From Amycolatopsis alkalitolerans (GTDB lineage Bacteria; Actinomycetota; Actinomycetes; Mycobacteriales; Pseudonocardiaceae), in the NCBI RefSeq assembly GCF_006152065.1, contig NZ_VDFW01000006.1, positions 124,001 to 188,000 on the forward strand: a stretch of DNA of 64,000 nt, written 5' to 3'. The translations under genes were made by a program, and so were the position numbers. Under the pieces are notes generated by a model. The model saw nothing but the letters and a program-made list of their open reading frames with translations. It did no database searches and had not been told where the DNA came from. This document shows, in pieces, positions 49,418-57,206 of this stretch; position 1 is the stretch's first letter; every line of letters starts with the position of its first letter.

Positions 49418-49912
49418 ATGGCGGGTGAGCTCACGGACTTCGAGGAGTTCGTGCACGCGAGCCTTCCTGGCCTGCTCCGCTACGGGCACGCGCTCACCGG
49501 CAACCCGCACGACGCGGCCGACCTCGTGCAGACCGTGCTGGAGAAGATCGGCTCGCGCTGGACCCATGTGCAGCGCAAGACCGGAGACCCGCTCGCCTAC
49601 ATCCGCAGATCGATGGCGAACGCGCATATCAGCCGCTGGCGCCGGATCCGCCGGGAAACGCTGGTCGCGGACCTCCCCGACGGCCAGGTCGCCTCCCCGC
49701 CGGACCCGTTCGAGCACGAACCGCTATGGCAGGCCCTGCGAGAATTGCCGCCGAGGCAACGTGCCGTCATCGTGCTGCGTTACTACGAAGGACTGTCCGA
49801 GGCCGAGATCGCGCAGACGCTCGGGATCAGCCAGGGCACGGTGAAGAGCCAGGCCAGCAAGGCCATCGCGAACCTGCGGACCAAGATCACCGGAGGGAGG
49901 GAAGTGGGTTGA
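49418..49912 (+). CDS. SigE-family ECF sigma factor
   Basis: A 164-aa sigma factor of the SigE-family type common in Actinobacteria. Region 2: FEEFVHASLPGLLRYGHALTGNPHDAADLVQTVLEKI; region 4: LPPRQRAVIVLRYYEGLSEAEIAQTLGISQGTVKSQASKAI. The ATG used has GGAAGGGAAA upstream, while an in-frame ATG 18 codons earlier has none. Translation is coupled to the next gene (TTGA overlap), which encodes a single-pass membrane protein likely to control it. Confidence 0.94.
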   Translation: MAGELTDFEEFVHASLPGLLRYGHALTGNPHDAADLVQTVLEKIGSRWTHVQRKTGDPLAYIRRSMANAHISRWRRIRRETLVADLPDGQVASPPDPFEHEPLWQALRELPPRQRAVIVLRYYEGLSEAEIAQTLGISQGTVKSQASKAIANLRTKITGGREVG

Positions 49913-50736
49913 CCGAACACGACGAACTCGACACGGAGCTGCGCCGGTTGTTCGCGGACGACCGGCTGGACATCCGGCCGGACGAGGCCGCCCCCGCCCG
50001 CGTCCTCGCCGGTGCGCGCCGGATCCGCCGGCGCCGGGCCGCGCTGACCGCGACCGGCGGCACACTCACCGCCGTGGTCCTGGTGACCGCCGGGCTGCTG
50101 CTGGGGCCGCTGCGCCCGGCCAGCACCAACACGGCCGCCCCGGTCGAGGACTCGACGACTCGCGCCACCGGATCGTCTGCGCCGCTCACCGCGAACCCGG
50201 TCAACCCGGCGCCGGGCAGCCAGTCCACCGCCGAGTCCACCGGCAGCACGGGGCAGTCGGAGCCGTCGCGGACCCCGGCACGGTCGTCGTCCTCGGCCGC
50301 TCCGCCGACGACCGCGTCGTCACGCGGCCAGACCGCACCGCTGATGACCGGAGCGGTCCTCGGCCCGGATGGCTACAGCAAGCTCGTGCTCGGCATGTCC
50401 TTCGCCGACGCCAAGAAGACCGGGCTGCTCGCGGGCGCCGGCACCGCGCCGAGCGGCTGCGCGGGCTACCGGCTCACCGAAGGCTCGGCGAGCGTCAGCG
50501 TCGTGACGATCTCGGACACGAACGGCGTCGTCGGCTTCGACGCGACCGGCGCGCACACGCCCGAGCGGATCCGCATCGGTTCCACCAAGGACGAGCTGGA
50601 GGCGGCCTACCCGGGCCTGAGCAAGAACGGCAGCACGTACACGGCCGACGCGGGCGGAGGCGGCAGCTACGTCTTCGCTGTCGATGACAGCAACCACGTC
50701 AGCACGCTCCAGCTGGTCGCCTCCACCAGCTGCTGA
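49909..50736 (+). CDS. Single-pass membrane partner of the SigE-family sigma factor
   Basis: A 275-aa protein starting TTG inside the sigma-factor stop. Residues 1-~45 are charged (EHDELDTELRRLFADDRLDIRPDEA), one transmembrane helix is at ~46-68, then a ~90-residue Ser/Thr/Pro-rich spacer and a ~125-residue outer domain with two cysteines (GCAGYR and the terminal STSC) that could form a disulfide. This position and layout are typical of membrane anti-sigma regulators in this family, though no zinc finger is present. The signal is unknown. Confidence 0.87.
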   Translation: MTEHDELDTELRRLFADDRLDIRPDEAAPARVLAGARRIRRRRAALTATGGTLTAVVLVTAGLLLGPLRPASTNTAAPVEDSTTRATGSSAPLTANPVNPAPGSQSTAESTGSTGQSEPSRTPARSSSSAAPPTTASSRGQTAPLMTGAVLGPDGYSKLVLGMSFADAKKTGLLAGAGTAPSGCAGYRLTEGSASVSVVTISDTNGVVGFDATGAHTPERIRIGSTKDELEAAYPGLSKNGSTYTADAGGGGSYVFAVDDSNHVSTLQLVASTSC

Positions 50737-50737
50737 C

Positions 50738-51286
50738 CTAGAGTGCGCCGCCGGCCACAGCGGGCATGCTCGCGTCTTCGCCGGGAGCGACCGACTCGCG
50801 GGCGAGCCAGTTCTCGATCTCGAACAGGTTGCCTTCGGCGCGCTCGACCACGGTGCGCAGCGTGGTCATCGTGGCGACCTCTTCGATCTGCTCGGCGAGG
50901 AACCACTGGAGGAACTGCTCACCCTGGTAGTCGTCCTCGTCGCGGGCGGCCTTGACGAGCGCGCGGAAGTCGGCGGTGACGCCCCTCTCCTGCTCGAGCG
51001 CGAGCTCGACCAGGTCGGCGACCTTTTCGAAGTCGTTGCGGATCTCACCCGTGCCGGGGATTTCCACATGGTGGTCGGTATCCATCAGGTACCGCGTGAT
51101 CGCGAGCGCGTGATTGCGTTCCTCGACCGCCTGCCGGTAAAAGAACTTCGCGAGCTGCGGCAGATCCGAGTTGTCGGCCCAGACCGCGATCGCGACATAC
51201 TGCTGCGAGGCGTTGAACTCGGTGTGGATCTGCTGTTGCAGCAGCTCATAGAACTTGGAACGGGGTTCTTTCCGCTTGGTGGCCAT
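50738..51286 (-). CDS. Ferritin (24-mer iron-storage protein)
   Basis: A 182-aa non-haem ferritin. Ferroxidase ligands are visible: Glu in IHTEFNASQQY, the ExxH pair in EERNHALAI, Glu in VELALEQERG and the EQIEEVATM helix. It stores iron as ferric mineral and protects against Fenton chemistry. An IdeR/DtxR-type iron box lies 63-81 bp upstream of the ATG, matching activation of the ferritin gene bfrB by IdeR in mycobacteria. It is convergent with the membrane-protein gene and follows arginine deiminase on the same strand. Confidence 0.95.
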   Translation of the reverse strand: MATKRKEPRSKFYELLQQQIHTEFNASQQYVAIAVWADNSDLPQLAKFFYRQAVEERNHALAITRYLMDTDHHVEIPGTGEIRNDFEKVADLVELALEQERGVTADFRALVKAARDEDDYQGEQFLQWFLAEQIEEVATMTTLRTVVERAEGNLFEIENWLARESVAPGEDASMPAVAGGAL

Positions 51287-51348
51287 GTCCCCGAGAATAG
51301 AGGAAAGGAAATTGCTTCGCCCGCCTGCCCGATAGCGGCTCCGCCTTA

Positions 51349-51367
51349 TTCGGTAAGGCTTTCCTTA
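51349..51367. promoter_or_regulatory. IdeR/DtxR iron box upstream of ferritin
   Basis: TTCGGTAAGGCTTTCCTTA matches the 19-bp consensus TWAGGTWAGSCTWACCTWA at 17 positions (mismatches at 3 and 14). The distal location fits activation under iron sufficiency, as known for IdeR at bfrB. Confidence 0.72.
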
Positions 51368-51373
51368 TTGCGC

Positions 51374-52576
51374 TCACGCTATCGGGTCACGCGCTATCGG
51401 GCAGGACATGCAGCGTGGGCCGCCTCGGCCGGAGCCCAGTTCCGAGCCCGCGATCGGCAGCACCTCGACTCCGGCGTCTTCGAGCCGCGCGTTCGTTTCG
51501 GTATTGCGCTCGTAGCCCACGACCACACCGGGCGCGAGGGCGAGCGTGTTGTTGCCGTCGTCCCACTGCTCGCGTTCCGCGGTGACCGGGTCGAGCCCCG
51601 TGTCGATCACGCGCAGTTTCTCGATGCCCATCGCGTCGGCGGCCGCGTGCAGGAACGGCTCCGGACCGCTGACGGTCAAGGAGCCGTCGCCGCCGGGGCG
51701 CATCGTGAAGGCGACCAGCGAGTCGCGCGCGAGCGGGTACATCACCACGGCGTCCCGGTCGACCATCGTGCACACGGTGTCGAGGTGCATCGTGGCGCGT
51801 TCCTGCGCGATCGGCACCGCGAGCACGGTATGCGCGAGATGGTCGGCGAACACCGAGCGCGCGAGCGACTCCGCACCGGCCGCGGTGGTCCGCTCACCGA
51901 CCCCGACCGCCAGCACGCCCGGGGCGAGCAGCATCACATCGCCGCCCTCGACCGGCGCCGAATGCGCCCCGTAGGCGCGGGCCGCGCGGCGGAACCGCGG
52001 ATGGTAGGCGTAGATCAGATCGAGCAAGGCCGTCTCGCGGCGGCGGGCCGGCATCGCGAGCGACGAGATCGCCACCCGGTCCGCGATCCACACCGACGAG
52101 TCGCGCGTGAACAGCAGGTTCGGCAGCGGATCGACGGCGAAGTCGTGCGGGTGATGCATCTTCCGCACCAGCGAAGCGCCTTCGGCGGCGGGCAGCTCCT
52201 CGAAGGTGACGCCGCAGGTCAGCACTTCGGCAAGGGTGGCCGCATCGACTCCCGACAGGTGCGAGCGCAGTGTGTCCGCGAGCGCCTGGCCGAGCCGCAA
52301 CTCGTCGACGGCGGCGTGCACTCCCGCGGCATGCGCCCGGTCGTCTTCGAGGGCGGCCCGGAGCACCTCGGTGAGCAGGAGCACCTCGACGCCGCGGCCG
52401 CGCAGCACCTCGGCGAACGCGTCGTGCTCCTGCTGTGCGCGGTCCACCCAGGGGATCGAGTCGAACAGCAGCTGGTCGTTGTTGCGCGGGGTGAGCCTTT
52501 TTAGCTCGTTACCCGGCCGGTGCAGCAGGACGGCGCGCAGCGGCCCGACCTCGCTGTCCACCCGTGGTTCGGTCAT
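51374..52576 (-). CDS. arcA: Arginine deiminase
   Basis: Converts L-arginine to citrulline and ammonia. The 400-aa sequence has the guanidino-group-modifying pattern: [21 protein letters not shown] at the start, [32 protein letters not shown], the catalytic His in [12 protein letters not shown] and the catalytic Cys near the C-terminus in [10 protein letters not shown]. The gene stands alone: no ornithine carbamoyltransferase, carbamate kinase or antiporter is adjacent, so ATP generation by the complete pathway is not supported here. Its stop lies seven bases from the ferritin iron box. Confidence 0.96.
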   Translation of the reverse strand: MTEPRVDSEVGPLRAVLLHRPGNELKRLTPRNNDQLLFDSIPWVDRAQQEHDAFAEVLRGRGVEVLLLTEVLRAALEDDRAHAAGVHAAVDELRLGQALADTLRSHLSGVDAATLAEVLTCGVTFEELPAAEGASLVRKMHHPHDFAVDPLPNLLFTRDSSVWIADRVAISSLAMPARRRETALLDLIYAYHPRFRRAARAYGAHSAPVEGGDVMLLAPGVLAVGVGERTTAAGAESLARSVFADHLAHTVLAVPIAQERATMHLDTVCTMVDRDAVVMYPLARDSLVAFTMRPGGDGSLTVSGPEPFLHAAADAMGIEKLRVIDTGLDPVTAEREQWDDGNNTLALAPGVVVGYERNTETNARLEDAGVEVLPIAGSELGSGRGGPRCMSCPIARDPIA

Positions 52577-52586
52577 GGCTCGCAGA

Positions 52587-53393
52587 TTACGGGAGGAACG
52601 GGAGTTTGCCCTTCAGCAGCGAGTATCCGACGAACGACACCACGTCGAGGAGCGTGTGCGCGACGATCAGCGGCCACAGCCGGTTCGTCCGTTGCCATAC
52701 CCGCCCGAACACCAGCCCCATGATCAGGTTACCGACGAACCCGCCGAAGCCCTGGTAGAGGTGGTACGAACCGCGCAGTACGGCCGCCGCGAACAGGGCG
52801 GTGTTCTCGCGGAACGCCAGCTGCCGCAACCGGGTCAGCAGGTAGCCGATGACGAGCATCTCCTCGGCGAAGGCGTTGCCGAACGCCGAGAGCGTGAGCA
52901 CGATCGGGCGCCACCACGTGTCGCTCAGCGTCGAAGGCGCGACGGCGAGGTTGAAGCCGAGCTTCCAGGCGACGAAGTACAGCGCGAGCCCGGGAATCCC
53001 GATCAGCGCGGCGAGCCCCGCTCCCCACAGCGCGTCGCGGCCGCGCCAGGTCAGGCCGACCGACTTCAGCCGGATCCCGGCCCGCACGAGCAGGTAGGCG
53101 CCGAGCGCACCCCAGCCGACGAGTTGCGCGACGCTCAGCAGTTGCGCCAGCAGGTCGATCAGGCTGAGCGCGGCCTGCGGCGCGTTGAGCGCGACGTGCT
53201 GCTTGCTGAGCGGGGTCGGCTGGAGCAGTGAGTCCAGGAGCGAGAGCAGGCTGCGCGCGCCGGACAGGCCGAGGGTGATCCCGAAGACGATCAGGATCTC
53301 CAGCTTGATGCGGCGCCGCTCAGGCTCGTCGCCGACCTGTTCGGGCAGGTCGGGACGTTCCGGACGTAACCAGTCGCGGGCGAGTGACGTCAC
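52587..53393 (-). CDS. CPBP-family intramembrane metalloprotease
   Basis: A 268-aa integral membrane protein with ~7-8 helices. The family motifs are present: the EE pair in [19 protein letters not shown], a second histidine motif in [24 protein letters not shown], and the C-terminal [10 protein letters not shown]. Members of this Abi/CPBP group cleave membrane substrates or act in bacteriocin self-protection and prenyl-protein processing. The role here is unknown. It starts near the divergent PPOX gene and is separated from arcA by ten bases. Confidence 0.92.
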   Translation of the reverse strand: MTSLARDWLRPERPDLPEQVGDEPERRRIKLEILIVFGITLGLSGARSLLSLLDSLLQPTPLSKQHVALNAPQAALSLIDLLAQLLSVAQLVGWGALGAYLLVRAGIRLKSVGLTWRGRDALWGAGLAALIGIPGLALYFVAWKLGFNLAVAPSTLSDTWWRPIVLTLSAFGNAFAEEMLVIGYLLTRLRQLAFRENTALFAAAVLRGSYHLYQGFGGFVGNLIMGLVFGRVWQRTNRLWPLIVAHTLLDVVSFVGYSLLKGKLPFLP

Positions 53394-53417
53394 GCGCGCA
53401 CGCTACCGTTCGTACTC

Positions 53418-53882
53418 ATGGCACCGAAAATAGCGACGGCGGACCGGGTCGGACGTGAAGAGTTGCTGGAGTTCCTCCGTCCCCGCCACCGAGCCATCCT
53501 GATGACCACCCGCGCCGACGGCACCCCGCAGCTTTCGCCGGTCACCGCCGGCATCGACACCGACGGCCGGTTCGTGGTCGCCACCTATCCGAAGCGCGCG
53601 AAGGCGGTCAACGCGCGCCGCAACCCGGCGGTGTCGGCGTGCGTGGTCTCCGACGAGTGGAACGGGGCGTACGTCCAGATCGACGGCCGGGCCGAGGTGC
53701 TCGACCTGCCGGACGCGCTGGAGCCGCTGGTGGAGTACTTCCGGTGCATCTCCGGCGAGCACCCCGACTGGGACGAGTACCGCGACGCGATGCGGAAGCA
53801 GAACAAGAGCCTGATCCGGCTCACGATCGACCGCTGGGGCCCCATCGCCACCGGGGGTTTCCCACCCGAAGAGACTGACTGA
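53418..53882 (+). CDS. PPOX-class/F420-type oxidoreductase
   Basis: A 154-aa split-beta-barrel flavin or F420-dependent oxidoreductase. Typical features are LRPRHRAILMTTRADGTPQLSPVTAGID and FVVATYPKRAKAVNARRNPAVSACVV, with a C-terminal LIRLTIDRWGPI. Such proteins reduce quinones or other small substrates in actinobacteria. Cofactor preference between FMN and F420 cannot be settled by inspection. It is divergent from the CPBP gene and followed by copy B of the intergenic repeat. Confidence 0.92.
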   Translation: MAPKIATADRVGREELLEFLRPRHRAILMTTRADGTPQLSPVTAGIDTDGRFVVATYPKRAKAVNARRNPAVSACVVSDEWNGAYVQIDGRAEVLDLPDALEPLVEYFRCISGEHPDWDEYRDAMRKQNKSLIRLTIDRWGPIATGGFPPEETD

Positions 53883-53888
53883 AAACGG

Positions 53889-53950
53889 CTTGCATAGCGG
53901 TGCGGGCAGCGGAACCTCAGGCGGCCCACCGCAAGCGGCTCCGCCGCTTC
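53889..53950. repeat. Dispersed intergenic repeat, copy B
   Basis: A 62-bp element aligned with copy A at 42415-42475: CTTGCATAGCGGTGCGGGC against TTTGCGTGGCGGTGCTGGC at the left, GCAAGCGGCT then CCGCCGCTT at the right. It sits between two convergent stop codons. Confidence 0.6.
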
Positions 53951-53959
53951 GAATACAAG

Positions 53960-54727
53960 CTAGCCCCGCCGCGAGCGGAACGGGCAGCCGACGAGGCGGC
54001 GCATCTCGCTCCCGAGTTCGGCGGGGTTCGACACCGGCCGTGAGAACGCCAGCCGGACGTCGTGATCCTCGCCCTCGGTTTCGATCCGCAGGCGCAGGCC
54101 GAACCGGTCGAGCCCGAGAGGGCGGATGCGGCCGCCGCGCAACTCGCCGGGGACGTGGCGGGCCAGGCTCGCGACCACGTCGGCGTGCTCGTGTGCGAGA
54201 TGCCGCAGCCAGGTGGTCTCGTACTCGGCGAATGGGTCCGGGCTCGCCGCGCTGAACACGTGCGGGCGCAGCGAATGCGTGCCCTCGGCGTCCGCGAGTA
54301 CGAGCGAGGCCGGGGTAAGGCGCAACAGGCTCGCCCCGTGCCCGAGGTCGAGCAGCCTCGGGTCGGGGCGGGTCTCGGCGACCGCGACGGCGCGGGCGCG
54401 GGCGGCGGCCGGGCCGAGCGGCCGGAGCCAGCCGGTGATCCACAGCAGCCCGCGCACCGGCTCGCGCAGGTCGACCGGGGCCTGATCGGTCAGTTCGAAC
54501 ATGACGGCGACCTCGGCTTCGGCCGCCCTGGCCAGCAACGGGTCGTCGTCGCCGAGCAGGATGCTCACGCTCCCGCTCGCGTGCACGTGGTGCAACTCGG
54601 GCACGACGCGTGCACCGCCGGCGTGCCTGGTCGGCATGAGCGAACCGGGGCACGCGCGAGCCGCGATGGTCTTCGCGCGCTCGGCCGGGGCCGGGGCGGG
54701 CGGGCGCCGGATGGAAGTCTCGGTCAC
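53960..54727 (-). CDS. HugZ-like protein with DUF2470 domain
   Basis: A 255-aa protein with an N-terminal split-barrel (PPOX-like) part (residues ~20-160) and a C-terminal DUF2470 domain (~170-250) containing HLAHEHADVVASLARH and GLDRFGLRLRIE. This two-domain layout occurs in HugZ-type haem-degrading enzymes, so release of iron from haem is plausible. A near-consensus IdeR iron box lies 16-34 bp upstream of the ATG, overlapping the expected core promoter, implying derepression when iron is scarce. Haem-binding residues were not confirmed. Confidence 0.88.
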   Translation of the reverse strand: MTETSIRRPPAPAPAERAKTIAARACPGSLMPTRHAGGARVVPELHHVHASGSVSILLGDDDPLLARAAEAEVAVMFELTDQAPVDLREPVRGLLWITGWLRPLGPAAARARAVAVAETRPDPRLLDLGHGASLLRLTPASLVLADAEGTHSLRPHVFSAASPDPFAEYETTWLRHLAHEHADVVASLARHVPGELRGGRIRPLGLDRFGLRLRIETEGEDHDVRLAFSRPVSNPAELGSEMRRLVGCPFRSRRG

Positions 54728-54742
54728 GAGGCCACCTCCTAG

Positions 54743-54761
54743 TTAGGTGAGCCTAACCTGA
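54743..54761. promoter_or_regulatory. IdeR/DtxR iron box upstream of the DUF2470 gene
   Basis: TTAGGTGAGCCTAACCTGA matches the iron-box consensus TWAGGTWAGSCTWACCTWA at 17 of 19 positions. Its position so close to the start indicates repression by iron-loaded IdeR. Confidence 0.82.
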
Positions 54762-54837
54762 GTTCTGGAAAAGGGGAAGTCGGGGCGGCAGTGTCCGCCT
54801 TGCGGACCCGTTTGTCCGGCTGCCGTACGCTACTAGC

Positions 54838-55713
54838 GTGTCCCTTGTGTCAAGCGCTGCGGAACTCACGCCCCCCGGCCCCCGTGGAATTCCTTCTCTC
54901 TTCGCGCGGCTCGTAGACGACTCGGCGCTGTTCCCCCCGGGAACGGCGACCATGACCGAAGCGCTGCGCGCGCATTTCGCGGCGATGACAGGCGATCATG
55001 CCGGGCTGCTCGGTGTCTTCCTCTGCCAGGCCTCCCGGTTGCCGGAGCTCATCACCGAGCTGATCAAGGTGAAGCCGAAGCAGCCCCTGCCGCTGTCGCT
55101 GATCATCGACACCGGGCTTGGCGGCGTGCCGAAGGCGATCTCGATCGTCGAGTCGCGCAGCGAACTGCTGTCCCTGCGCATGGTGGAGATGCCCGCACCG
55201 TCCGATGTGGACGAAGTGTGGCTCGAGCGGGTGTCGGAGTTCGTGCCGGAGGACGTGATCCGGGTGGTCGAGCCGCGCCGGGGCGTCGGCTGGCTCGACG
55301 GGGTGCGCAAGGTGATCGAGCACGGCAGCTGGCCGAAGATCCGCTGCGGTGGCGTGTCGACCGAGAACTTTCCCAGCATCGACGAGGTCGCCGATTTCCT
55401 GGCGGTGCTCGGCGGCGCGGCCGGTGCCTCCTTCAAGGCGACCAACAGCCTGCACCGCGCGGTCCGTCACGACGACCCGGAGACCGGCATCGCGCACCAC
55501 GGGTTCCTGAATCTGCTGGTCGCCGTCGGCCGGTGCCTCTCCGGTGGCGACGTGCGGGAGGCACTGGCCTCGACCGACGGGCAGAAGCTCGCCGACGAGG
55601 CGAGTGCGTTGTCGGAGCAGGCATCGAAAGCCGTCCGCGCGCTGTTCGCCTCCTACGCCTCCGCGACCTTCGACCAGCCGGTCGCCGATCTCAGGGTGCT
55701 CGGACTGCTGTGA
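54838..55713 (+). CDS. Conserved protein of unknown function, 291 aa
   Basis: No family recognised. It begins after a short Pro-rich leader with IPSLFARLVDDSALFPPGTATMTEALRAH, followed by alternating beta strands and helices compatible with a TIM-barrel-like fold, ending QPVADLRVLGLL. Charged residues cluster in SWPKIRCGGVSTENF and HRAVRHDDPETGIAHHGFLNLL, which may form an active site. The GTG is preceded at once by TACTAGC, suggesting a leaderless mRNA. It overlaps the IclR gene by four bases, so the regulator is co-translated with it. Confidence 0.85.
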   Translation: MSLVSSAAELTPPGPRGIPSLFARLVDDSALFPPGTATMTEALRAHFAAMTGDHAGLLGVFLCQASRLPELITELIKVKPKQPLPLSLIIDTGLGGVPKAISIVESRSELLSLRMVEMPAPSDVDEVWLERVSEFVPEDVIRVVEPRRGVGWLDGVRKVIEHGSWPKIRCGGVSTENFPSIDEVADFLAVLGGAAGASFKATNSLHRAVRHDDPETGIAHHGFLNLLVAVGRCLSGGDVREALASTDGQKLADEASALSEQASKAVRALFASYASATFDQPVADLRVLGLL

Positions 55714-56330
55714 CCGCCGAGGGGTCGCTGACCCTCGATCGCGGGCTGGCGTTGCTGCAGGCGGTGGCCGACGCGGGTGGCGAGGCGGCCACGATCTCGG
55801 AGCTGGCCGCCAGGATCGGCGCGAGCCGCGCCGCCGTCTACCGGCTGCTCGTCCCGCTGTCCGCCCGTGGCCTGGTCCGGCGCGACGGCAACAAGGTGCG
55901 GCTCGGGGTCGCCGTGCTGCGGCTGGCCGGCCAGGTCGTACCCCAGTTGCGTGAGGTGGCCCGGCCGGTGCTGCGGACGCTCGCCGAGACCTCCGGCGCG
56001 ACGGCGCATCTGTCGATCGCCGAGGGTGACGAGATCGAGTCCGTCGCGGTGGTCGAACCGTCGTCGACGAACCTGCACGTCTCGTACCGGGTCGGCACCC
56101 GGCAGCCGGTTGGCGTTGGCGCGGCTGGCAAGGCGTTGGGCCTGCGCCAGGGCGGGCGAGGCTGGGCGACCGCTTCGGAGCGCGGGGTCGCCGGGCTCGC
56201 CGCACCCGTGCGAGGTGTACCCGGGCTGCGGGCGAGTGTCGGCGTACTGGCGCTGGGCACGATCAAGGCGGAAACCGTTGGACCACAAGTACTCGCGGCG
56301 GCCTCGGAGCTGGCGGCCGCGTTCAGATAG
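55710..56330 (+). CDS. Short IclR-family regulator
   Basis: A 206-aa regulator, shorter than the usual ~250. The N-terminal winged helix reads TLDRGLALLQAVADAG, then ISELAARIGASRAAVYRLLVPLSARGLVRRDG. The effector domain (~residues 75-205) starts AVLRLAGQVVPQLREVARPVLRTLAETSGATAHLSIAEGD but is compact, with the central part of a normal IclR domain reduced. The GTG start lies within the stop of the upstream unknown gene. It may regulate that gene. It runs tail-to-tail into the GDT1 gene with an eight-base overlap. Confidence 0.9.
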   Translation: MTAEGSLTLDRGLALLQAVADAGGEAATISELAARIGASRAAVYRLLVPLSARGLVRRDGNKVRLGVAVLRLAGQVVPQLREVARPVLRTLAETSGATAHLSIAEGDEIESVAVVEPSSTNLHVSYRVGTRQPVGVGAAGKALGLRQGGRGWATASERGVAGLAAPVRGVPGLRASVGVLALGTIKAETVGPQVLAAASELAAAFR

Positions 56331-56928
56331 CGCTTACCGCCTGCCAGAGCGCGACCAGGGCGAGGCACGCGAAGGTGAACCCGGCAATGCGCTGGATCAG
56401 CCGTGGCTGGATCCGGCTGCGGATCTTTTGGCCCAGCAGCACGGCCACGCCCGCCACCGCGATCAGTGCGGCGAACGCGCCGACGCCCACGGCGACCGGC
56501 GCGCCGTAGCGGGCCGTCAGCCCAGCTGTCGCGAGCTGTGACGCGTCGCCCCATTCGGCGGCGAACAGCACGCCGAACGAGGTGAGCGCGGAGCGGAAGA
56601 AGGTTACCGGACGCGGCCCGGAACGCGCCGCGTCCTCGCTCCCGTCGCGCACGGTGGAAAATCCCTCACGCAGCAACAGGACGGCGCCGAGGCCGAACAA
56701 CACGGCCACCACGCCGGCCACCACGTTTTCCGGCAACAATGCCAGCACATGGCCGAACAGCACGGCGACCGCGCATTGCACCCCGAATGCGACGGTGACC
56801 CCGGTGAACACCGGCCACGCCCGGAACCGGGTGGTCAGCACGAGTGTCGCGACGAGTGTCTTGTCCGGCAATTCCACGGCCAGGACCAGCGCGAACGTGC
56901 TGATGAGCGCCAGCAGTGAGGCATCCAT
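56323..56928 (-). CDS. GDT1/TMEM165-family (UPF0016) Mn2+/Ca2+ transporter
   Basis: A 201-aa membrane protein with six helices in two homologous halves. Each half carries the cation-binding motif E-x-G-D-K/S type: LAVELPDKTLVATLVLTTRF and FAAEWGDASQLATAGLTARY. Family members export or move Mn2+ or Ca2+. The ATG used here follows AAAGGGGAG; a 15-codon in-frame extension upstream has no signal. The ribosome-binding site is embedded in a perfect hairpin, suggesting translational control. Confidence 0.92.
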   Translation of the reverse strand: MDASLLALISTFALVLAVELPDKTLVATLVLTTRFRAWPVFTGVTVAFGVQCAVAVLFGHVLALLPENVVAGVVAVLFGLGAVLLLREGFSTVRDGSEDAARSGPRPVTFFRSALTSFGVLFAAEWGDASQLATAGLTARYGAPVAVGVGAFAALIAVAGVAVLLGQKIRSRIQPRLIQRIAGFTFACLALVALWQAVSAI

Positions 56929-56940
56929 ATCGGCTTTGGC

Positions 56941-56968
56941 TCCCCTTTCACTGCAACGATAAAGGGGA
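56941..56968 (-). promoter_or_regulatory. Hairpin sequestering the GDT1 ribosome-binding site
   Basis: On the minus strand, TCCCCTTT and AAAGGGGA (perfect 8-bp arms, 12-nt loop) enclose the Shine-Dalgarno sequence 12 bases before the ATG. Folding would block initiation. No classical yybP-ykoY Mn2+ aptamer could be recognised upstream. Confidence 0.5.
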
Positions 56969-57132
56969 ATCACCGAGAATGCCAGCAGATGGGAATTGCG
57001 AATTGGCGGTCGAGGGTCGATGGAATTTGTTTTTCGGTGCGCCGAAACAATTTATGAGGCTAGCTAGTAGCTCCTTGATTCGCGGGGCGCTAGTTCCGGT
57101 TGTGACGATTCGGAACGATCGCCCCGGTTGTC

Positions 57133-57148
57133 CAGGACCTAGGTCCTG
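57133..57148. promoter_or_regulatory. Palindrome 1 upstream of cydA
   Basis: CAGGACCTAGGTCCTG is a perfect 16-bp palindrome, 59 bp before the cydA GTG. The GGACC/GGTCC core resembles DosR/DevR boxes (GGGACTWWAGTCCC) at 10 of 14 positions. Confidence 0.55.
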
Positions 57149-57153
57149 CCAAG

Positions 57154-57174
57154 ATCAGGACCCCGGGACCTGAT
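57154..57174. promoter_or_regulatory. Palindrome 2 upstream of cydA
   Basis: ATCAGG-A-CCC-C-GGG-A-CCTGAT, 21 bp with all pairs matching except one A/A pair. It shares AGGACC and GGACCT with palindrome 1 and lies 32 bp before the start codon. Confidence 0.5.
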
Positions 57175-57206
57175 GGCCGATCGCGCGTTCGAGCAGGCTG
57201 GACGGC

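Noticed and set aside
56929-57120. yybP-ykoY Mn2+ riboswitch before the GDT1 gene
   Set aside because: The AAAGGGGAG is the ribosome-binding site itself and the conserved aptamer junctions are not found upstream.
57100-57125. Rex operator before cydA
   Set aside because: TTGTGA is present once but the second half TCACAA is missing.
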